Assembly: GCA_965112735.1 (NCBI GenBank)
Contig: OZ218953.1
Span: 682,001-746,000 of the forward strand
DNA: 64,000 nucleotides
Origin: Phaeosaccion multiseriatum
Taxonomy: Eukaryota > Ochrophyta, other classes
Reading direction: 5' to 3'
Both the position numbers and the translations under genes were made by a program. Within the stretch, counting starts at the first letter, position 1; each line of letters starts with the position of its first letter. A model generated the notes under the pieces. The model was given only the letters and a program-made list of their open reading frames with translations, was not told the DNA's origin and made no database searches. Shown piece by piece: positions 46,522-56,400 of this stretch.

Positions 46522-47626
46522 ATGGAGACGAGGCTGCAGCGGAGAAGAGCGTTGGGGCATGGGGATGCGGGGCGTAACTCGACGCAGCAGGGGAGAGGAA
46601 GCAGGAGGAGATGGTTTCTAGCAGCAGCAGCGAGTAGTGCTGATGGCAGTTCTACTGCTTCAGATCAAGGGAGGAATGGGTTGCGCTTTGAAGCTTGCCA
46701 CGAGGTGTTGGCACAGCCCGAGCTGCTCAGCGCTATCTTGGAGCACGATGGAAAGGGGCATTTCTGCTTCGTGGCAAGTGTGTGTGAGGAGTGGAAGGCC
46801 AGCTCCACCGCTTTGTATCCAGCAGCGGAGACAGCTTTTTCGTCCGTGGTGAGCTCAGTGGAGTGCGTAAATTGGGCGACAAGTCAGCAGGGCCTCGAGC
46901 TAACTGAGGAGCTCTTCTGGGCCGCTGCTCGGTACGGTGATGTCGAGGTATGCAAGGCCCTCCATGGCAAGGACTGTCCCTGGGATGAAGCTGTGTGTAT
47001 GGCAGCAGCGAAGAACAGTAAGCATGGCCTGAGCGTACTGAAGTGGCTGCGCTCGGAGAACCTTCCCGACAAGGAGCAGTGCCCATGGTACGGTAACGGG
47101 GCACTTGGAGATGTGAGTGGCGAGGCAGCTAGGGAAGGGCACTTGGAGATGCTCAAGTGGTTGCTATCGGAGGGTCATGTACCATTTGGTGAGCGGTGTT
47201 GGGCGGATGCGTTGGGGTGGGCATATCCCTGTCATGGAATGGCTTCTCGAGCATCCTCCCACGAGAGCCTTGCTGGAAGAGAATGATTATGACGAGTGGC
47301 GCGATGGGGCTTGTAATGCAGCTGCAGGGGGCCACCTCGAGGTACTGCAGCTCCTCCACACCAATGCTCGCCACCTCTGTGATTGGAATGAGAGGGTCTG
47401 TTGGTATGCAGTCACGTTCGGTCAGAGTCTTGCTGTGCTGAAATGGCTCCGATCGGAGGAAGTGCAGTGTGCGTGGGACGAAAAGTCGTGCCCACAGGTC
47501 GTCAGGGACAGAGTGTATCAAGAATTTTGCGACGAAGAAAACGAATGGGATATCGACGCCAAAACCTTTGAGGATATCAAGCAGTGGGTGCACGCCAATG
47601 GGCGTCCCTGCAACTGCCAGGACTGA
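46522..47626 (+). pseudogene. F-box-like/ankyrin-repeat protein with a frameshift
   Basis: Reads as one intronless gene of about 368 residues broken by one frame change near 47205-47222. The N-terminal third has an F-box-like stretch (PELLSAILEHDG...VCEEWKAS). Five to six ankyrin-type units follow: LFWAAARYGDVEVCKALHG, then CPWDEAVCMAAAKN, AAREGHLEMLKWLLSEGH, GGHIPVMEWLLEH, AAAGGHLEVLQLLHTNA and AVTFGQSLAVLKWLRSEE, ending in an acidic tail and NCQD. Up to CWADALGW the frame starting at 46522 is used; from GGHIPVMEWLL onward a different frame is used to the stop at 47624-47626. The break falls in a G-rich run (TTGGGGTGGG), so a sequencing or assembly slip is as likely as a true mutation. Such proteins usually mediate protein contacts, possibly as ubiquitin-ligase adaptors. 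Confidence 0.75.
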
Positions 47627-47805
47627 GAGGAGAATAAGCAGGCGTGGGTGAGAGGCACATGGAGCAAATACCGCACCTTCTGCTGTGCATGTTGGTGGTG
47701 GGAGGGTTTAGACCATTGCACAGCTTGGCATCTTGATTGAGTGAGCAAGCGGAGGGCTGTTAACGGGGGTCTGGGTCGGGGCTGGTCAAAAGGGAGGCAT
47801 GAGCG

Positions 47806-48230
47806 GCCACATGCAGGCACCTGGGAGCGTAGCTTAGCATGGCAGGGCTCAAGGAGAGGCCCCCCGACGGGAGGGATGGGGGTAGCTGCGCAGACTTGCA
47901 CACCTATCATATCATCCATCCTCCTTGCTCGATCCGCTGTGGCACGACTGATAGCAAAGGCCTTAGACCCTGGAGAGAAGGGGGAAAATAGACTTCAATT
48001 TATGAGTTTCATGTCTGTTTTCTTGAACTTCCCGGCTTGCTTGAGACTAGCGAAAACGGAACGAGTGAATGCCACATGGTGGTGTATATTAATGTCCGGC
48101 AGCAGCAACCAGAAGAGCGTTACTGTTTGTGCCTGTGTGGCTTGGGCTTGGCCAGCGCTACCGCCGAGGAAGAAGGCACATCACGATAAGCTTGGGCTGC
48201 CCTGTCCGCCGCGCTACCCCCCGGGAAAGG
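47806..48230. repeat. 425-bp direct repeat, copy A
   Basis: From GCCACATGCAGGCACCTGGG to CCCCCCGGGAAAGG, repeated nearly exactly at 48465-48889. I see only a handful of substitutions (for example AAAATAG/AAAAGAG and GCACATC/GCACGTC). The central part is open for over 100 codons on the plus strand but I recognise no family. Confidence 0.92.
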
Positions 48231-48464
48231 GTAGGGCAGAGGCCCAATCTGTGGCTGCTGCTGGCAAGCCGTAGCCCCCCCCTCCAGGCTTCGGGTCAGG
48301 CTTCAGGCTTCTCAGGCTGGGAGAAAAATGGGGGACTTGGCAGACTTTTCGCTACTTTCTGCAGGCTTCTGGCCGCAGGCCAGCCGCAGGCTTCTTACTT
48401 TCGGCCGCAGGCCGCCGCAGGCTTCTGCTTTATCGGGGGCCCGAGAAACCTCGCCTGGAGCCGA
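48231..48464. repeat. spacer with GCAGGCTTCTGGCCGCAGG short repeats
   Basis: Between the two 425-bp copies lies GC-rich sequence with at least four variants of GCAGGCTTCT next to GGCCGCAGGC. No coding evidence. Confidence 0.6.
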
Positions 48465-48889
48465 GCCACATGCAGGCACCTGGGAGCGTAGCTTAGCATG
48501 GCAGGGCTCAAGGAGAGGCCCCCCGACGGGAGGGATGGGGGTAGCTGCGCAGACTTGCACACCTATCATATCATCCATCCTCCTTGCTCGATCCGCTGTG
48601 GCACGACTGATAGCAAAGGCCTTAGACCCTGGAGAGAAGGGGGAAAAGAGACTTCAATTTTTGAGTTTTATGTCTGTTTTCTTGAACTTCCCGGCTTGCT
48701 TGAGACTAGCGAAAACGGAACGAGTGAATGCCACATGGTGGTGTATATTAATGTCCGGCAGCAGCAACCAGAAGAGCGTTACTGTTTGTGCCTGTGTGGC
48801 TTGGGCTTGGCCAGCGCTACCGCCGAGGAAGAAGGCACGTCACGATAAGCTTGGGCTGCCCTGTCCGCCGCGCTACCCCCCGGGAAAGG
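48465..48889. repeat. 425-bp direct repeat, copy B
   Basis: Same as 47806-48230. It ends exactly where the second transposase-like copy begins (48890), whereas copy A runs into unrelated sequence. The boundary is therefore a junction of two duplication events. Confidence 0.92.
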
Positions 48890-50372
48890 CCACGACCTCT
48901 CTCCCTCACACTCTCTCTCCCTCCTTCCCCCTCTTCCTCGCCCTCGCCCTCTCCCTCTCCCTCTCCCTGTCGCACGCGCCTCTCCTCTGTCCCTGTCCCT
49001 ACCCCCACCCCCCTCTCCAGTCACTTTGGGGGCCCGCGGGGGGGGCGGGGCGCTCTCCTGCCCTCCACGAATGTAGACTCACCTAGGTAGGAACTCGTCT
49101 AGATACTCCCTCCCTGTCTCGTCGTGAGCGCAAGGGGCTGGGCTCGCCGCGTCACTAAAATTGGGTGGCGGCGCTTGAAGCAAGCCCTGCAGCCAGCCTC
49201 CTGATGCCACCAATGAAGCAACTCCCAATGCATGGGCCATTCTCCTGGCCAGGGTGCCTACATGGTTCCAGTCAACCCCAAAGCCGCGGAAGCTCACCAG
49301 TGCCGCTTCGGTTGAGGCAGGCAAGGCTTGATTGCTCTTCCTACCAACAGCCACAGAAGCAACCCGTCCCTTGCACCTATTCTCCAGAGCAGTCTTGGTG
49401 ATTCCATACTGCCGCGCCGCCTTTATCATTCTTCACAGCAGATAGAGCCTTGTCCATGTGTTCCTTCTGCATCGCTGTCTACATTGTGGTTGCTGTCCCG
49501 CTGATGCAGCCACTGTTGATGGAGGGGATGGCCCGCTGGCGAGCCTCCGCGCCAAAGCTTGCGGTGCTGTCTTCGACAGCGGTCTCCCCCTTGCATCCTT
49601 CACACTCCGAAGGTCAATGGCCGTTGCTGCAGTCGCGAGCGCAGGCGGCTGTGACACACGTGTCGAAGAGTTTACCTCTTGGGGTTTGGTGCCACCCGTC
49701 AGGAGATTCCTCCATGCTGCTGCTGCTGTTCGTGCCTTCGCAGCAGCATCCTCCTCATCCTCGTCCTCGTCGCTGCTGCTGCTTCTGATGCTGATGCTGA
49801 CGCTGCTAATGCTGCTGCTGCCGCCGCTAATGCTTCTGAAGCTGCTGGTGCTCGTGGTGCTCCCTGTGGTCCCTTCTGCTGCCCTCCATCAAATGTCGTG
49901 GCTCTGCCCCTCTCCTCAGGGTGGCCGTCATGTCCACTACCACCAGGCTCGATGTCAGAGGTCTCTCTCTCTCTCTCAATCATCAGCAGACATCTGCATC
50001 TCAGTCTCCCTTTCTTTCAGCCTCCTGAATGTCTTGTGGTCACCATTCGTCGCCCGCTGGAAGTCATTCCACGTCATCGATGGAAGCTCCTTCCCAATGC
50101 TCTCAAGGATGGGTTCATCAGATAGCCCCTTCACGTTAAGCCTGCCATGACAAGACGAAGAACAAGCAAGCAAGGATGAGACTATGAAATTCGGAAGGGT
50201 CTGCTCCAAAAATCTAAATTCCTTCCCTGTTGGCTCACCTTGGTGTCTCTCCCCTCAGCTCGGCCAAGAAAGCCTTCAGTCCTTCCTTGCTGGTACCAGC
50301 TGTGTGTGCCACTCACACCTTTGAATAGCTTCTGGACATTGTTGTAGGTAAGTTCCTTCACGTCGTGGTGAA
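48890..50372 (-). pseudogene. HTH-psq transposase-like coding remnant, copy 2
   Basis: Collinear with 44555-45985 on the same strand, at high identity with several indels. It retains LNVKGLSDEPILESIGKE, the C-terminal half of the HTH (ARQYGITKTALENRCK) joined in frame to LPASTEAALVSFRGFGVDWN, and ETGREYLDEFLPR followed by a donor-like GTGAGT. It has lost about 13 bases at the start of the HTH (before TTTATCATTC on the plus strand) and carries an Ala/Ser-coding GCT-rich insertion near 49720-49870. Each copy is therefore broken at a different place, and the ancestral gene can be inferred only by comparison. Confidence 0.55.
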
Positions 50373-50771
50373 CATCCTCCAGGAATGAGAGATAACCTGC
50401 GCGGGTCTTGCATTTTTTTCTCTCTTCTCTCGGTCCCTCATGTGGCAAACCAAGGCTCTTTTGAACTCCAAGAAGGAAACCACTCCCGCAGCCATCATCT
50501 TGTCCGGCCATTGCAATGGGGGCGACGCTGTAGCCGGAACAGCAGCGGCAGCCCATAAGTTGGGGAACATATTACTTTTAGTACCTTACGTAAGTACGTC
50601 ACGTAAGGGAATTGGTTGTCTGTCCGCTGGGGAAATTGGCCCCCCCGCCACGATGTATCTCGCCACTTTCCAGAGGTGCGTGTGACTTTCTGCTCCGCGT
50701 CCAGAGTAGCCATAGGTAAGGGAGGCACAATAAAGCCATCAGAACCTCAGACACCTTCCTTCCTTCCTCAA
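50373..50771. other. unassigned spacer
   Basis: Contains short open frames on both strands (for example 50440-50685 plus) with no recognised family, and an ACTTACGT-type inverted motif near 50585-50610. No gene call. Confidence 0.4.
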
Positions 50772-50806
50772 CAGGAAACAGAGAGGATCGAAAAAAAAGG
50801 GATAGA
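50772..50806. repeat. isolated unit of the 41-bp minisatellite
   Basis: ACAGGAAACAGAGAGGATCG followed by eight A and GGGATAGA: one copy of the unit found in the arrays at 51130 and 57626, in the same orientation and about 320 bases outside the array. Confidence 0.85.
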
Positions 50807-50821
50807 GGGGATAGATTGACA

Positions 50822-50954
50822 GTCGACCCCTGACACGCTATCGCACACTTTCTCGATAGCGGATAGCGCACCGGCTGGTACCGGGATAGCGGATAGCGCA
50901 CCGGCTGGCGCCGGCGATGGCGGATAGCGGATAGCGTGTCAGCCAGGGGTCGAC
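50822..50954. mobile_element. small inverted-repeat element (MITE-like), 133 bp
   Basis: Begins GTCGACCCCTGACACGCTAT and ends with the inverted counterpart (ATAGCGTGTCAGCCAGGGGTCGAC, four extra bases). The interior has three GATAGCGGATAGCGCACCGG-like repeats. No coding capacity. Related ends occur at 50966, 59110, near 60733 and at 62856. Confidence 0.7.
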
Positions 50955-50965
50955 GACAGGAAACA

Positions 50966-50987
50966 GTCGGCCCCTGGCATGCTTCTG
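50966..50987. repeat. terminal repeat, left partner of 59089-59110
   Basis: GTCGGCCCCTGGCATGCTTC with TG following. Its reverse complement, with one difference, is at 59089-59110. Similar to the ends of the 133-bp element just to the left. Confidence 0.7.
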
Positions 50988-51129
50988 AGGCGACCCTGCT
51001 TCGTGCTTCTGGCCGGCGCCAGCCGGCCTTCGGCCCCAGACTGGCCTAGCTAGAAGCCTAGGGGGGCCGCAGGCCCCCGGCCTAGGCCTACAGTATTTTT
51101 GGCGCAGCCCCCCCGGCCTAGGCCTAGGC

Positions 51130-51576
51130 AGGAAACAGAGAGGATCGAAAAAAAAGGGATAGATGCCCACAGGAAACAGAGAGGATCGAAAAAAAAGGGA
51201 TAGATGCCCACAGGAAACAGAGAGGATCGAAAAAAAAGGGATAGATGCCCACAGGAAACAGAGAGGATCGAAAAAAAAGGGATAGATGCCCACAGGAAAC
51301 AGAGAGGATCGAAAAAAAAGGGATAGATGCCCACAGGAAACAGAGAGGATCGAAAAAAAAGGGATAGATGCCCACAGGAAACAGAGAGGATCGAAAAAAA
51401 AGGGATAGATGCCCACAGGAAACAGAGAGGATCGAAAAAAAAGGGATAGATGCCCACAGGAAACAGAGAGGATCGAAAAAAAAGGAGTAGATGCCCACAG
51501 GAAACAGAGAGGATCGAAAAAAAAGGGATAGATGCCCACAGGAAACAGAGAGGATCGAAAAAAAAGGAGTAGCTGC
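51130..51576. repeat. 41-bp minisatellite, left block (about 11 units)
   Basis: Unit: GATGCCCACAGGAAACAGAG, AGGATCG, eight A, GGGATA. Units are nearly identical; a few have GGAGTA for GGGATA. The block is cut at 51577 by the retrotransposon and resumes at 57626. On the minus strand the unit contains TTCGATCCTCTCTGTTTCC, the T-loop-to-acceptor end of the tRNA at 58698-58789, then a trailer and T8. It has no spacers, so it is not CRISPR. Confidence 0.95.
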
Positions 51577-51824
51577 TGTGGTAGATTGTCCTGCCTGAGG
51601 GTTTCCGGTCACACATTCTGGGGTATAATAAGAATGTCGGTTTCCTAGGCACGCCCCGAGGGGGTTCAACGGCTCTAGCGTTTCACCCTCCTCTTTGTGG
51701 GCACAAGCTTTGCATCAGCAAGTAGTAGAGATATATTATCAATACGGACACTGACGCCCCACCATAGGCGCAGCATATACTTAGTCCAAACCCCTTAACG
51801 TTTCTACTATCTTAGCTTAGCACA
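51577..51824 (+). repeat. 5' LTR
   Basis: Starts TGTGGTAGATTGTCC and ends CTTAGCTTAGCACA, with TG...CA borders. Contains GGGGTATAATAAG, a possible core promoter, about 50 bases in. The sequence after it (GAACTAGTTCTCGC) does not show the usual TGG start of a tRNA primer-binding site. Confidence 0.95.
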
Positions 51825-51891
51825 GAACTAGTTCTCGCTTTAGAAAGGCTTTGGAGAAGGATTTTCTCGGACCGATTGGAGGAGCGACATC

Positions 51892-53226
51892 ATGGCGGTT
51901 CAAGGCATCATCATGAGGGACCCAACCCATTATCCGGAGATACGGACGCCTCTATCTGCGGAAGTCGTCAGCGAGTTCTTACTGCAGTACGATCAGTCCG
52001 CGCTCAGGGATAGGGACAAGCCGCTGGATATCCCCAGCATGGTGCAGCTCATCGAACCAGCACATCGTTTTGGAATAGCCATCGCCAATAAAGTGTCGGA
52101 GGCTCAGCTAACGTCCAAGATGGTACGGGATTACTTGGAGAGGTGGTTGAAGAAGAATCGCAGGGAGGACGTCAACGGCAACGCCACTCTTAATGAGATC
52201 ATCAGGAGGACGGTAATCGAGTACGACCCAGACCCTCTTCAGTTCAAGCACAATCTCCAGTATATGTGCCAGCAATACCTTCGCGCGATTCACGAGTCGG
52301 CAGCAAGGAAGGAGTACCTGAACTTGAACCCCACCGATACGAATTACCTTGGTCCGAACGGAAAGCACGCTGCCAAAGGGATGCAGCGAGGCTTACTCAC
52401 CATCGTCAAGAATTATGACCCATGCATGGAGAAGATGCTGGTGGACGCGTTCAAAGATGGACAGAAGGACTGGGGAGAGCATCACGGGGAGTGGATGGAG
52501 AAATTCGTCAAACACTTGTGCCAGTGGGCCACCATGAGAGCGGCAGCACGGCGTATCGGCGGTAAGGCCGAACATTTCCTTCCCGGACTCAAGGGTGACC
52601 AAGGAGCATCTGGAGGCGGCGGGGGGGGCGGTGGTGGGCAAGGCAAAGGTGCAGGCGGCAAGCGCAAGTGGCAGCAGGAGCAGCAGCCAAAGCGTACGGG
52701 TGCAGAGACCTCCTCGAAGGAGACAGCAGCGGGCAAAGAGACAGCCAGCAACCCATTGAAGAAGGCCCGTACTCCGAAGTGCTGGGCCTGCGACAAGCCG
52801 CATCGGATTGACGACTGCCCTACAACCACTGCCGAAGACAAGAAACGCATCAAGGCAGAGAAACAGAAGGCATGGGAGCAGAGGAAGGCTGAGGCGAAGA
52901 AACCGGGGGTGACGTCCGTCTCATCTTCTTCGGCTGCGGCAGGTGTTTCTTTGCCAGGGCCAGTTGCTATGGACCTCACGGGAGACCGCATGAGCGTGGT
53001 TCTCGTGAATGACACGACTCCGGAGGTGCGGATGTCGGCGCAAGCCCTGTTTGACAGCGGATGCGATGTGGGTATGGTCATGGGTGGTGACCTGGCTCGC
53101 ACGTGGGTCGGAAAGGGTGGTGGTGTACTAGAGGCCTGTGAGCCTTCGGAGTGCGTCACTGCTGCTGGACCTGTGACTGCCAACGAAGTGTTGTGCGGCA
53201 GTCACCTTGAGATTGTGCTAAGCTAA
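51892..53226 (+). CDS. gag: retrotransposon gag and N-terminal half of protease (truncated by inserted LTR)
   Basis: Of 444 residues, the first about 230 are a helical capsid-like region, followed by a Gly-rich linker and a Lys-rich segment. A zinc knuckle CWACDKPHRIDDC (52781-52819) has one residue less than the usual CX2CX4HX4C. The protease active site ALFDSGCDVG (about 53044-53073) has the retropepsin DSG. Native coding stops at 53213; the final codons and the stop (TAA) come from the inverted LTR. The reading frame is the same as that of pol. The start Met at 51892 follows a 67-base leader after the LTR. Confidence 0.92.
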   Translation: MAVQGIIMRDPTHYPEIRTPLSAEVVSEFLLQYDQSALRDRDKPLDIPSMVQLIEPAHRFGIAIANKVSEAQLTSKMVRDYLERWLKKNRREDVNGNATLNEIIRRTVIEYDPDPLQFKHNLQYMCQQYLRAIHESAARKEYLNLNPTDTNYLGPNGKHAAKGMQRGLLTIVKNYDPCMEKMLVDAFKDGQKDWGEHHGEWMEKFVKHLCQWATMRAAARRIGGKAEHFLPGLKGDQGASGGGGGGGGGQGKGAGGKRKWQQEQQPKRTGAETSSKETAAGKETASNPLKKARTPKCWACDKPHRIDDCPTTTAEDKKRIKAEKQKAWEQRKAEAKKPGVTSVSSSSAAAGVSLPGPVAMDLTGDRMSVVLVNDTTPEVRMSAQALFDSGCDVGMVMGGDLARTWVGKGGGVLEACEPSECVTAAGPVTANEVLCGSHLEIVLS

Positions 53227-53461
53227 GATAGTAGAAACGTTAAGGGGTTTGGACTAAGTATATGCTGCGCCTATGGTGGGGCGTCAGTGTCCGTATTGAT
53301 AATATATCTCTACTACTTGCTGATGCAAAGCTTGTGCCCACAAAGAGGAGGGTGAAACGCTAGAGCCGTTGAACCCCCTCGGGGCGTGCCTAGGAAACCG
53401 ACATTCTTATTATACCCCAGAATGTGTGACCGGAAACCCTCAGGCAGGACAATCTACCACA
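53214..53461 (-). mobile_element. inverted solo LTR inserted in the protease coding region
   Basis: Exact reverse complement of the 248-bp LTRs, flanked by AGAT on both sides (53210-53213 and 53462-53465), a 4-bp target duplication. LTR plus duplication is 252 bases, a multiple of three, so the frame on both sides is unchanged and only the stops inside the LTR interrupt translation. It is what remains of a second element of the same family after LTR-LTR recombination. Confidence 0.95.
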
Positions 53462-56400
53462 AGATAGAGCTGAGTCATGGAAGCGTGAGTACAGCGCAGC
53501 TGGACAAGGAGTTCAGATCCATATTGGTTCTTGAGAGCTTGGGCAGCAGACTGATTCTGGGCCGGCCTTTGCATAAGGCACTGGGCTTGGAGTCTTTGAC
53601 TGAGCAGTTGCACAGAGTGCACGAGAAACGGTCGGAGGAGACCCTGCAGAGGGAGCGTGACGACGCTTCCCCTGCGACAGGGGCTGCCCCGACTAAGCAG
53701 CATAGTGTTGAGAAGAGCGTGTGTTCTATGGGCGTTGAGACCATACAAGACTATGCCGATTTTGAGGCAAGCAACTTCCCCGTGCAAGTATTGGGGGTAG
53801 GAGCGCAGGAGGTTGCGGCCGAGAGCCCCCCTCCTGTCGCCAGTGCAGAGGCACCAGAGGTTAGCGCCATTGGCGGCCAACCGCTTAATAATAAAGACCG
53901 TGAAGAGTGTGAAGGTGTACCGGATACTATTCAAGGGCCATCAGAGGGAGTTCCCCCTTCTGAGGCACGCCGTAGAGAGGTGCTAGGTCCCATTGTGGAC
54001 AAAGCAATCACTGATCATGATTTCCCTGCGGAGCTGAGAGAGCCAATGATGGAAGCTCTCTTAGAGTTCGACGTGTGGCGGGAAGAGTTGCTCTTTAGCG
54101 ACGGCCCCGCTAACGTAGAGCCAATGGAGGTGACGTTTACCAATAAGGTACCGAGCTCCCGTCTCCCCATAAGGCAACAAGGCGCAAAGGGTGCTTTTGT
54201 AAATGACTTTTGCAACAAGTTGATAGACAAAGGCCTGGGTTATAGCAACCCGCAGAGCGCTCATGGCAGCCCGGCGTTTGCAGTGGGCAAACCCGGCAAG
54301 CCAGGCAAGTACCGTATCGTCTGCGACTTTCGCGAAGTCAATGAAAAGGTACAGAAGGTCGATTTTGGGATGATGAACATTGAAGACGCCGTAGCCTCCA
54401 TGTTGGGTTGCCTATGGTTCATCGAGATAGATGGGGTTGACATGTATTGGCAATTCCCACTAGGCAAGTTGAGCCAAGTTGCTCACACCTATATATTCCC
54501 AAATGGCAAAGTGACGCCAACTCGAGTACCCCAGGGGGCTAAGAACTCGGGCGCTTACGTCCAAGGCCAGATGACCCACCTCTTTCGCAAAGAGTTGTGC
54601 AAGACCCACGCCGTCTACATTGACAACGTAGCGTACTGGGCAAAGGTGGGAGAGGAGATGGTGAGTCTCACTCGACTGACGATGAAGCGCCTCCACAGCG
54701 CCAACATCAAGATAGGATTGAGCTCCTTCCGCTTCGGCAAAGAGCTTAAGTTCCTAGGCCGCGTGCACGACCGACGCGGCACACGACATGACCCCGCCAG
54801 AGTGCAGGGCCTGACCAGTCTCGCGGCCCCAGAGACGGCTGGAGATTTGATGACTTTCCTCTGCAGCCTGCAGTGGTTTCATCGATACATCAAGGACTTC
54901 GCTAAGCTAGTGGGTCCTTTGAACGCGCTGTTGAACAAAGCCCTCGGGCAGGCTAACGCTAAGCCTCATCAGCACAAGCGCTCCAAGGCAGTGGCCAAGA
55001 CGATTCCATTGGCTTCTGTGGGGTGGGACACAGAGCACGACGACGCTTTCTTCCAGATCAAGCGCGTTCTTGCACAGAACACGGTGCTGTCGCACCCAGA
55101 CCCAACCAAACTGGCACTGGTATTCCCAGATGCTAGTGACCTCTACTGGGGATGTATGATTACATACATAGACCCCAAAGAGCTGTGCCTTCCGGTACAT
55201 GAGATGAACCACATCCCGGTGGCCTTCGGCTCAGGCGCCTTTGAAGGCGCAGAGCTGAGGCGTGCCACCATCGACAAGGAAGGAGACGCGACACTCCGAG
55301 GCTTGATCCAGAACGAGTACGCTTTGGTCGGGGCACAGAAAGTGCACATCTTTTGCGACCATCGCAACTTGGCGTTCATGATGAGCAACGACAGCAAGTA
55401 CCCTGGCATGACTAAGCCTATGAGGGACAGGCTGCAGCGTCAGGCCGTGCGCCTTCAGAGCTTTGACTATGTCATTGTCCACTTCCCTGGTCATCTCCAT
55501 GATTGGGCCGACCCCATTAGCAGGCGGTACACGCACCCGGTGAGCCTCACCCCTAGTGTGCTCGCCTTGGGCAAGTTTGGACCCATGCAAGTGTTTGACA
55601 CTATGTGTGACGACTTCACTTGGCCCTCCACCACTGAGATTGCCAGTCTGCAGGCCGACGCTCTTCAGGAGCTCCAGCAGGCTAGCAAGGAGGTGGGAGA
55701 GAACGGGCGCCGCCTGCTCCTCTCATCAGTTGGCGACGACGGGTTGATTCGAGCGTGCCATCCGACGAGCAACCCCGCTGACAGCACCCGCATTTGGATT
55801 CCCTCGGTGGGAGCCAAGGCGGAAGACATGCACCTGAGGCTGTGTGTGACTGGCCATCAGGGTATGATGGGCCATCAGGGAGAGACAAACACCTTGAGTG
55901 CTATTAAGGAGAAGTTCATTTGGCACTCGCTAGACAAGGACGTGCGAAGCCTCGTTCAGAACTGTCTCCACTGCCTCACCAACGGCAAGGGCGAGAGAGT
56001 GCCTCGCCCCCTGCTAGCTCAATGGCACGCCACTGGACCCCAGCAACTCATCTGGTTTGACTTCGTCAAGATTGGCGATGGAGTCATATGGGCAGAGTCC
56101 CCAGAAGGGTTCATGAAGCTTCAGGTCAAGCAAGTGCTGTGCATCTTTGATGATTTTTCATCATTGTCAATGTATGAGCCATGTTTGGAAGCTACTGCAC
56201 GAGTGTGTGCACGCGGTCTGTTGCGCTGGTTCGCACAGCATGGCGTAGTGCCCAGGTGGCAGAGTGACCGAGGCAGTCATTTCCTAAATGAGGTGATACG
56301 TGAGTTAAGTCAGCTCTTGCGGTGCAACCACCACTTTGTGGTGGCACACAACCCATACAGTCGAGGATTGGGCGAGCGTGGTGTACAGACACTGCAGAAG

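Noticed and set aside
51130-51576. Regular 41-bp repeats as a CRISPR array
   Set aside because: Units abut with no unique spacers, there are no cas genes, and the genome is eukaryotic.
53386-53460. First 25 residues of the pol frame (MPRKPTFLLYPRMC...) as a real N-terminus
   Set aside because: Encoded by the inverted LTR. The same peptide arises wherever the LTR is read in that orientation (51577 and 57378 regions).
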